Shown in pieces: positions 15,694 through 22,076 of a stretch of DNA of 22,076 bases (position 1 is the first letter of the stretch; every line of letters starts with the position of its first letter). The notes beneath the pieces were generated by a model. It saw only the letters and a list, made by a program, of their open reading frames with translations. It ran no database searches and was not told where the DNA came from. The translations under genes were made by a program, and so were the position numbers. The stretch spans positions 1 to 22,076 of the forward strand of contig JWZX01001671.1 in the NCBI GenBank assembly GCA_001275005.1, written 5' to 3'. The DNA comes from Chrysochromulina tobinii. Lineage: Eukaryota > Haptophyta > Prymnesiales > Chrysochromulinaceae.

Positions 15694-17232
15694 ATGCAAC
15701 TTGCGAAGCGCAACGCAAGAAGGGCCGCGACGCTATCGAAGTGCTCGCGCTCGGACGGAATGTCAGCCTTCGAGCCTCTTTCGAGCGGCCTGCCGCTTCC
15801 TGGACCTCGCGGCGCCCGCGGACGCAAACGGCCACTCGAGATCAACCGCGATCAGTACCGCGCTGTTAACCCACGATACACGTGTGACGAGATGAGCAGC
15901 GTGGACATTGCGGCGCTCAATGTGGAGCTTCGCTGCCCCATCTGCCTGCGACTGATGCGCGATCCGGTGGCCACCGAGTGCCTGCACCGCTTCTGCAAGG
16001 ACTGCATCGAAAAGTGTCAGCGTCAGGCGCAGAAGCAGTGCCCGTCCTGTCGAAAGCCAATCGCGACGCGGCGCAGCCTGCGTCCAGACCCGAGTATGAA
16101 ACGGCTGATCGCGAAGCTGTACCCCGACCTAGACGCCTTCGAGGCCGACGAGGAGGCCGAGATGCTCGCCTCCAATCGCAATATGGCTGAGGCGCATCTC
16201 GCCAACATTGAGAAGGTGCTCGAGCGCCAGCGCGCTCTTGTGGCCGCATCGCGTGAGCAGGAGCCGCCGGCGGTGGAGTATGAAGCTACGAGCAGCAGCA
16301 GAACGGCGCGCGGTGCGAGCGGGCGCGGCGCCGGCGCCGGCGTGAGCCGGGGCCGCAATGATGCGATGAGAGCCGCGGATGAGACCCGTCATCAGCGGTC
16401 CGTTGATCAGGCTGTGGTCGAGCAGTTGCAGCGCGCGGCGGTGGAGGAGTCGGACGCGTACGACGACGACGACGAGGACGAGGAGGAGGAGGAGGACTAC
16501 GAGGACGAGGACGAGGAGTCGGACGAGGGCGAAGACGATGATGAGTCCAACTCGGGCGATGGCGACCAGATTGGGACCCAGGACTATGAGAATTGGGCCT
16601 TCGAAGGGCGCGGAAGTCGATCGAAAGGCGCCGCGACGGGCGGCATCTCGACGGGCGGCACCAGCAGCGCACGCACTGGCGGCCGTCCCGGCGCCAACGT
16701 GGTGCATCGCAAGAGCTCTTTGCCCTCGCCGGGGTCCCAGAGTGAGGCCCAGCGATCTGCGGTCGAGGCTGCGCAGTCGCGACTTCAGCTCATACCACGA
16801 CCGACCGAGGTGGGCTTTCGACTGCAGCCGCACCCCGAACACCGCGGACGGGTGGAGCGGCTCGTGCGTGACTTTGTATGCGTCTCGCGAGATGCCACCA
16901 TCGACCACGTGCACAAGTTCCTGTGCCATAATCTGAGCCCGCAGCACGCGCAGCTACCTTCTGTCGAGCAACTCGGCGCCAAACTCCCGAGACAATTCGA
17001 CGTCCACGTGGCAGTGCCCAGTTTGGAACCCCCGAGCGCGAACGGGCAGAGGCTTCTGACGAAGCTTCGGCCCGAGATGACGCTCTTCGAGGTGCTCACG
17101 ACCTTCCATATCGAGAAGCACAACTTCGACCTCTATTACGTGCCTTGCGAGCCGTTTGAGAGTTCCAGCAGGGCGCCGGACGACGGTGCGCCGCTTTCCC
17201 CGGCCACGCGTTTAGACGAGCGCTCGGAATAA
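15694..17232 (+). CDS. RING1: RING1-type Polycomb E3 ligase homologue (RING + RAWUL-like)
   Basis: This is a 512-residue single-exon frame from the ATG at 15694; 15892 (MSSVDIAALNVELRCPIC) is a possible internal start. The C3HC4 RING lies at 81-119 (CPIC, CLHRFCKDC, CPSC), followed by KPIATRRSLRPDPSMKRLIAKLYPD, a hallmark of RING1/RNF2 proteins. The middle is Arg/Gly/Ser-rich with a long Asp/Glu tract (about 249-289). The C-terminus (about 367-487: DHVHKFLCHNL..., TLFEVLTTFHIEKHNFDLYYVP) looks like the RAWUL ubiquitin-like fold. In animals and plants RING1 proteins in PRC1 monoubiquitinate histone H2A in the nucleus. Which PRC1 partners exist here cannot be seen. A pyrimidine run plus CAG near 15655-15664 could be a 5' UTR acceptor. 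Confidence 0.8.
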   Translation: MQLAKRNARRAATLSKCSRSDGMSAFEPLSSGLPLPGPRGARGRKRPLEINRDQYRAVNPRYTCDEMSSVDIAALNVELRCPICLRLMRDPVATECLHRFCKDCIEKCQRQAQKQCPSCRKPIATRRSLRPDPSMKRLIAKLYPDLDAFEADEEAEMLASNRNMAEAHLANIEKVLERQRALVAASREQEPPAVEYEATSSSRTARGASGRGAGAGVSRGRNDAMRAADETRHQRSVDQAVVEQLQRAAVEESDAYDDDDEDEEEEEDYEDEDEESDEGEDDDESNSGDGDQIGTQDYENWAFEGRGSRSKGAATGGISTGGTSSARTGGRPGANVVHRKSSLPSPGSQSEAQRSAVEAAQSRLQLIPRPTEVGFRLQPHPEHRGRVERLVRDFVCVSRDATIDHVHKFLCHNLSPQHAQLPSVEQLGAKLPRQFDVHVAVPSLEPPSANGQRLLTKLRPEMTLFEVLTTFHIEKHNFDLYYVPCEPFESSSRAPDDGAPLSPATRLDERSE

Positions 17233-17830
17233 CGCTCAGAACCGATGGCCGTATGGTACAGAGACGTGTGTGGCGTCCGACCGCCACAGAGCGAGTCGGT
17301 TTCCCGGGCGGGTACGATAGCACGGCATGGCGGTTGTGCGACTCGGCGTCAGAAACCTCGCCCGACTCGCGTGTACTGTTCCTCGAAAGGCCCCCCGGGG
17401 GCCGCCGGAACCGTGCCGGCGCTGTTCCGGCGCTGCCTTAGATAAGCTTCGTCCAAGCTCCAAGAAAGGTATCGGTGCGCGCATCCGTCCGATCCGCCCG
17501 TGGCGCGTGAGCGATCTGTGCGGACCGCGTCGGGACTGCGCCCCCCCGCCAAAAGAGGTAAAAAGAAGCGTTATATATTAACGACCAAGGCCGCCGCGGA
17601 ACGCTTCCCCGCGCGGTGCCGTGCTAGACACGAAACACGAGCGAACTAACCGTGTACGCTGTAGCGCGAGGATGCGTGACGTGCTGCCCGCCCTCGACTG
17701 CAGCGACACCGTGGCGTGACGTGAATATGACGTGACGCGAGAGTCGAGACGCGCGTGCCACGTGTGCGGGCGTCTGGGCGTGCGACGGCGACGGCGCCGT
17801 GGCACTGGCATCCATTGACCTCGACTGATC
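17233..17830. other. Spacer between convergent RING1-like and USP39 genes
   Basis: About 600 bp lie between two converging stop codons and should contain both 3' UTRs. A GGCCCCC-C-GGGGGCC palindrome lies at 17389-17403 and an AT-rich TTATATATTAA patch near 17570. No coding evidence was found. Confidence 0.5.
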
Positions 17831-19618
17831 TCAGTCATCGGCGGCGCGCCACACCTGGATGTACGACTCAGAGACGGAGATGAGCTGCGGGTGCACGCCG
17901 TTCACATGCAAGTCTTGCACCTCGTACCACGCGTCGTTGGCGCGAAAGTGCACAAAGCCGCGGTACGAGCCAGCCTCCGGTAGGCCGTCATGCTGTATGG
18001 AGCACATCAGATGGAACTTGGTGGGGGTGCCGCACGCGTCGGGCGCGAGCTCGGTGAAGTTAGCCATCTCGAGGTTGCGGACCTGATGAGGGAGGCAATC
18101 AGCATGCACTCGTGCACTCAGAGATGCACTCAAAAGCACTTCGAGACGCCGCCGAGCGTGCTACGCACTGGGAAGTTGACGATCGTAGGGTTCTTCTCAA
18201 TCTCTTGCTGCGTGTTCTTGGAGAAGCGCTTGATATGCACGATCAGGTACTTGGGCAGCCGAGTGAGCTTGTACCTGCGCTGGTCGCCGTTCATCATCTC
18301 TTGCGTCGTGTGCCCGTCGAACTTTGAGAGGCATGTGATGAGAGGCACCTGATGAGGGAGGCAATCAGAATGCAATCAGCATGCAATCAGAGATGCACCT
18401 TGGAGCATAGAGCATATGCGCAGGCCGCAGATGTGCAGGTGGCATGGAGCACGTGATGAGGGAGGCAATCAGCATGCACTCAGATGCGCAGGTGGCATGG
18501 AACACGGCTCAGACGAGGCAAGCCACTCAGCAGAGACACTCAATCGCACTCAACATCACTCAACCGCATGCACTCGCACTCGAATCGCATGCACTCGCAT
18601 GCACCTGTGGAAGGATGTTCCGCTCGAGAGCGTCCCTGAAGAGCGGCGCGGCGGGCACGTCGACCGTTAGGTATAAAAAGGGCACCTCGCTCGTCTCCGC
18701 ATGCACGGCTTCTTGTGAGCTCGCCGCCGCCGCCGCCGCCTCCGCCGTGAGGGTCGACACACGCACGGTGCCTTGCAGGGCACGGTGGACAATGGACGAG
18801 CCGCGCTTGCGCGTGCCGCCGAGGTCGGTGTGCAGCGCATTGAGCAGCCACGTGAGGAACTCCATAGGGTCGGCCTGCGTGCCGATCTTGAACCGATTGC
18901 CACTGACATGCATGATGGCCTGCAGCAGCTCGTGAGGCGACACCTGCCCCTTGAAGTTGTGCGGCGACCACATCTTGCGCATGAGCGCGCCAAACTCGAG
19001 CACGAGCGGCGACTTGATGTGCGCGTAGTTCTCGGGCAGCAGGAAGAAGTCGCGCAGCGGCGGCACGCGTGCCAGCGCCTGTAGGACGACGTTCATGTAG
19101 TCCGTGTGTCGGATGTTGTTGAGGCCGATCAACCCGGGCATGTAGTCGGAACCGTCGACCCCGCGCGCGTAGACGGGCACACGGTCGAGCGTGTCAATCG
19201 ACGCCATGGTGAACTTGGGGTCGAGCATGTTCTGGATATCGCGCAGCGACGAGTCCACGACCTCGTAGCCATCGGGCAGGCAGTATGTGCGGCCATCCTG
19301 CAGATTCATGTACACGTGGTGGCTCTCCTGCAGCGAGTGCGTGTACGCCTGTGTGTGCGTTCCGCGGCCCTGGAAGAACTTGCCGCACACGAGGCACGCA
19401 TACACGTTGAAATCATGGCCCGTCACCGAGCATGCCTTCTCAAAGTCAAAGTCGAGGATCATCCGATTGATGGTATCGAGGTACGGGCAGCGGAAGCCCG
19501 GCTCCTCCCATGGTCGCATGCGCTTGCGCGGCTTGGCCGGCGCTGGCGCGCCGCACGGCTGGCAAGCGGACGCGCCGGCGTCGGCTGCACCCACCGCGCT
19601 TTCATCGCCGCCATCCAT
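17831..19618 (-). CDS. USP39: USP39/Sad1-like spliceosomal inactive ubiquitin peptidase
   Basis: Exons 19618-18605, 18348-18169 and 18082-17831 join in phase 0 to give 481 residues, a little shorter than human USP39. An N-terminal ZnF-UBP-like domain (about 43-135: ACSVTGHDFNVYACLVCGKFF, YTHSLQESHHVYMNL, YCLPDGYEV) precedes a USP fold: LIGLNNIRHTDYMNVVLQAL, FGALMRKMWSPHNFKGQVSP, DPMEFLTWLLNALH, KYLIVHIKRF, KNPTIVNFP, SYRGFVHF...WYEVQDL, SESYIQVW. The catalytic Cys of active USPs is Asp (RHTDYMN) and the His position is Tyr (GSYRG), as in USP39 and Sad1, so it should be inactive. The family acts in U4/U6.U5 tri-snRNP function. It is divergent from the esterase gene. Confidence 0.92.
18083..18168 (-). 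other. USP39 intron 2 with repeat-derived acceptor
   Basis: The donor GTGCGTAGC lies at 18168 and the acceptor element CTGATTGCCTCCCTCATCAG ends at 18083. Splicing gives TIVNFP-VRNLEMANF, matching family spacing. The downstream exon edge GTCCGCAAC resembles the donor. Confidence 0.8.
18349..18604 (-). other. USP39 intron 1, repeat-filled
   Basis: The donor CCACAG then GTGCATGCG lies at 18604, and the acceptor element CTGATTGCCTCCCTCATCAG ends at 18349. Splicing gives RNILPQ-VPLITCLSKF, as in human USP39. The body holds GCATGC-rich 6-12 nt repeats, a 22-nt near-duplicate (GCAGGTGGCATGGA at 18434 and 18487) and a second copy of the acceptor element at 18451-18476 ending CATCAC, which has lost the AG. 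Confidence 0.85.
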
Positions 19619-19774
19619 CGCGACGACACGACGTGAGGACTATTTTCACAATTTTTTCACACACATGACAACGGAGGAGGGGCGTGGGCCTCCAGGAGGT
19701 AGAGGTTCGAGAAAAAGTTGATCACCTTCTTCGCGCGGATAGCCCACTAATAGCCCCGGAATTCCGCACGGCGA
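19619..19774. promoter_or_regulatory. Compact bidirectional promoter, USP39 / esterase
   Basis: Only 156 bp separate the two divergent ATGs. The USP39-proximal part (19640-19665) contains CTATTTTCACAATTTTTTCACAC, the most AT-rich patch nearby. No clear TATA element was found. Co-regulation is possible but not shown. Confidence 0.5.
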
Positions 19775-21093
19775 ATGCCGAGCACCGATTTGTGTTGCGC
19801 TGGCGTCGCCGCCGTCGCCGCCGTGCTCATCGCCGTCGCAGTTTCGCGCGTTCGCCGAAATCGTCGCGCTTTCGACGACGCCATGCCATGCGGCCTCGCG
19901 CGCGTGGAGCGGCATCGGTTCGTGCTTCCCGGCGATGGCACAGTGCCTGAGCTCGAGCTCGACCTGTCCATCGCGCCAGCAACCACAGCTTCGCCGGACG
20001 AGAGCTTGCTCATTCTGTACGTGCTGGATCCTGAGCCGTCCCTCTTTGGCGCGGCCGCCTTGCACGCCTACAGCGGCTCGGGCTATTTCGCGTCGGCGCC
20101 GGAGGCTGCACCAGAGGCACGCTATCGCAGGCTTTGCGTCGTCGGCGTTGGCCATGCGCGGGAGGCGTACGGCGCGAACGCGCGCGGATGGGACGCCCCC
20201 GCGCTACGGGCGCTGCGTCGTCGCGACTATCCGCCGTACGACCATGCTGCCATCACGCCCGGCCACGCCCTCAACGCCCACGCGGCGCGGCTCGCCTCCG
20301 CTTTTGCGACGTCCATCTTCCCTCATGTGGAGGGAGAGCTGCTTGGGCTGCGTGTGCCACCGGCGCGGCGAGCGCTGCTCGGCGCCTCGTACACGGCCAC
20401 CCTCGCGCTGCAGGTGCTCCTACGCCCACTGATGACTGCTGATGACTGCTGATTGTTGCTGATGACGGCTGATGACGGTTGATGACGGCAGAGGATTGTT
20501 GATGACGGCTTGTGACGTCTGATGGCGTCTGATGACGGCTGCAGGTGCTCCTCCGTGCCCCGCACCACGTACTCGACGCCTACGTCCTTGGCTCACCCTC
20601 CGTGCCTTTCGATCCGGAGCTGCTCGAGTGGCTCACCACGCCCAACACGGCGCTCACCACGCCCAACACGGCGCTCATCGACGCCTCGGGCGCGGTGCGA
20701 CCGGTCCAACACGGCGCTCACCATGCCCAACACGACGCCTCGGGCGCGGTGCGACCTGCGGGCGTCTTCAGCCGCCATCAGCAGTCATCAGCAGCAATCA
20801 GCAGTCATTCGGGCGCGGCGCAACCTGCGGGCGTCTTCGTCGCCTACGGCGAGCGCGAGAGGGAGCCACCGCCGCCGCCCGACGCACCCGCCACGCAGTG
20901 GACCTCGCTGCGCGCGAACGTGCACCGCGGCATTCCAGAGGCATCCCACCAGCTCGCGGCCGTACTCCGTGCTCGGGGGCTCGTCGTGGAAGGCGCGGTC
21001 GAGATCGCCGGCGAGGATCATACGTCGCTCAAGCTCTCACTCGTGTCAAGGGGCATCGGCTGGCTCATCAACGAGCGGTGGGCCACGGCCTGA
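19775..21093 (+). CDS. Esterase-like alpha/beta hydrolase, membrane-anchored
   Basis: Exons 19775-20413 and 20545-21093 join in phase 0 to give about 395 residues. The N-terminus has a hydrophobic helix (about 8-24: CAGVAAVAAVLIAVAVS) before Arg-rich residues, so it is a signal anchor. The body resembles PF00756-type putative esterases: LLILYVLDPE, VVGVGHARE, the family-typical RRRDYPPYD (148-156), and a nucleophile elbow LLGASYTA (Ser about 205). After the intron come VLDAYVLGSPSVPFDPELLEWL and a C-terminal DHTSLKLSLVSRGIGWLI with the likely catalytic His. Asp or Glu of the triad is not fixed. The substrate is unknown; bacterial relatives of this class cleave siderophore or acyl esters. The block 20634-20830 is repetitive and probably hides another intron. 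Confidence 0.75.
20414..20544 (+). other. Esterase intron flanked by a direct repeat of about 20 nt
   Basis: The donor GCTGCAG then GTGCTCCTACG lies at 20414, and the acceptor GACGGCTGCAG ends at 20544. GCTGCAGGTGCTCCT occurs at both boundaries (20407-20421 and 20538-20552). The interior is TGATGAC(T/G)GC tandem repeats. Splicing gives TATLALQ-VLLRAPHHVLDAYVLGSP. Confidence 0.85.
20634..20830 (+). repeat. Nested repeats inside the esterase exon 2
   Basis: ACCACGCCCAACACGGCGCTC occurs twice in tandem and a variant (ACCATGCCCAACACGACGCC) once more. Around these, GACGCCTCGGGCGCGGTGCG occurs twice and TCGGGCGCGGCGCAACC once. CATCAGCAGT words fill the last part. A GCGGGCGTCTTC edge lies on both sides of the CAGCAG tract, as at other introns here. 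The frame is open, but a protein without this block (ALIDASGAVRPAGVFVAYGE) fits a hydrolase better. Confidence 0.7.
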
Positions 21094-21337
21094 GTCGCGA
21101 TATGAAAGCCGAGCGAACGAGAGCGCTTATAATAGGTGTGTGACGCGCCGTCATGCCGTCACCACAGCACCACACGCACGAGCTGAAAAATGTTTCTACT
21201 GTACCATCTCTCAAAATCCAAACATCCCTTCTTCTGCTTGACCTCGACAGGGGCGAGGCTCGCAGCATGAGAATGCAAATCTACCCACTCTTCACACAGT
21301 GATTATAGGGAGGTTTCGCTCGCTGAGAAGGCTGAGA

Positions 21338-22076
21338 ATGCGCGCCACGAATGGCAACGCCACGAGCGGCGGCGGTATCGCCAAGCCCGCCAGTCCAGCT
21401 GTGCTGACGTCGGCCGGCAAGTTTGACGCTCGCACGCTCGCACTGCTCAACCGGCTCGCAGAGACCACCATCCATCGACAGGTGCAGGGCACGACGACGA
21501 CGGTCGTGCCCAGCGGCGTGCGGCCAGGCGGCCGACCCTCCTCAGCAGGCGGCCTGGTCTCACAGCAGCAGCCGCTGCAGCAGGGCTCCGTGGTGACGCC
21601 GCTCTACCGTGCGGCTCCGCTGACTGGCTGCGCTTCCAACGGGAGCGCGTCACGTGGTCTGAGCATGAGGCCATCGAGCGCAAGCTCTGCCGCACCCGGA
21701 TCGCTGCGCGGCGCGAGCGCTGTAGGCACCATGGCGGCGGCACCGGCCGCCTCGTGGATACGCCCGCCATTCCAGAGCAGCTTCGCCGACCCCGAGCTGC
21801 CCGCTGCGGCAGCGGGCGCGGCGACTCTCGGCCTTCCGGCGCGTCCGGCTTCGGCAAGCGTCACAGCAGGCGTAGATCGAGCGACGACGGCCACAACTGC
21901 GGCAAGCCTCGGCTTGACGGGCACCCACGAACACGTCGGGGCTGGGCCCGCCGGCACTGGCGGCGGCGCTGGGGGCGGCGCTGGCGGCGGCGCTGGGGGC
22001 AGCGCTGGCGGCGGCGGCGGCAGCGGCAGCGCTGGCGTCGGCGTCGGCGTCGGCGTCGGCGGCACTGGCGGCGGCG
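21338..22076 (+). CDS. N-terminal part of a Gly/Ala/Ser-rich protein, runs off the window
   Basis: From the ATG at 21338 the frame stays open for 246 codons to the window end. The first 55 residues look ordered (FDARTLALLNRLAETTIHRQ, likely an amphipathic helix). The rest is low complexity: Gln runs, Ala/Ser/Pro-rich stretches, then Gly-Ala and Val-Gly repeats at the end. The opposite strand is also open over much of this range and would encode Pro-rich repeats, as expected for the complement of a GGC-rich run. The + frame is preferred for its ATG position 244 bp after the esterase stop and its ordered N-terminus. No family recognised. Confidence 0.5.
   Translation, partial: MRATNGNATSGGGIAKPASPAVLTSAGKFDARTLALLNRLAETTIHRQVQGTTTTVVPSGVRPGGRPSSAGGLVSQQQPLQQGSVVTPLYRAAPLTGCASNGSASRGLSMRPSSASSAAPGSLRGASAVGTMAAAPAASWIRPPFQSSFADPELPAAAAGAATLGLPARPASASVTAGVDRATTATTAASLGLTGTHEHVGAGPAGTGGGAGGGAGGGAGGSAGGGGGSGSAGVGVGVGVGGTGGG

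Noticed and set aside
16129-16947. Minus-strand open frame of 272 codons with Leu/Val runs
   Set aside because: The Leu/Val run is the complement of the Asp/Glu tract of the RING1-like gene, not a real membrane segment.
17389-17403. GGCCCCC-C-GGGGGCC palindrome as a terminator
   Set aside because: It lies between convergent eukaryotic genes without a U-tract. In GC-rich DNA such a palindrome is weak evidence.
21604-22065. Minus-strand Pro-rich open frame at the right edge
   Set aside because: Pro-rich repeats are what the complement of GGC/GCC repeats encodes. The + frame has a well-placed ATG and stays open from 21338 to the edge.

Overview
The window looks like nuclear DNA of a GC-rich, intron-bearing unicellular eukaryote, most likely a microalga. 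A haptophyte-type genome would fit, but nothing here fixes the lineage. The reasons are spliceosomal introns with GT and AG ends, a spliceosomal USP39/Sad1 homologue, a RING1-type Polycomb E3, F-box and J-domain proteins, mostly single-gene units on both strands, and heavy low-complexity and minisatellite content. No rRNA, tRNA, CRISPR array, prophage or bacterial operon was seen.

Layout: the tail of a truncated + strand gene (3-101); a repeat-rich spacer; a minus-strand sialyltransferase-like (GT29) membrane protein (about 1333-4000, 4-5 exons); a divergent promoter; a large + strand RNA-binding RING protein (4274-7699) with Cys-rich, UIM, RRM, LOTUS-like, RGG and RING parts; a four-exon glutathione S-transferase with a CPYC active site and a C-terminal extension (8314-10170); a membrane-anchored J-domain protein (10372-10956); a 1.3 kb spacer; an F-box/SPRY protein (12256-13959); a membrane-anchored cyclophilin-like protein (14202-15412); a RING1/RAWUL homologue (15694-17232); a minus-strand USP39 (17831-19618) that shares a 156-bp promoter with a + strand esterase-like alpha/beta hydrolase (19775-21093); and the start of a Gly/Ala/Ser-rich + strand protein running off the end (21338-22076).

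No pathway joins the genes, although four of them are ubiquitin-related (RING-RRM-UIM, F-box, RING1-like, USP39-like).

The most interesting signal is in the introns. Gene models were rebuilt by matching frames and family motifs across exons. Many introns prove to be flanked by direct repeats of the exon edge (up to about 28 nt), filled with short tandem repeats, or made of sequence families shared between unrelated genes: a GCATGCAAGTG element in three genes, a CTGATTGCCTCCCTCATCAG acceptor element in two genes, and GAGTGCCTCT blocks in two genes. This is what recent intron gain by local tandem duplication, or by an introner-like element, would leave behind. Some such blocks stay in frame and can pass for coding sequence.
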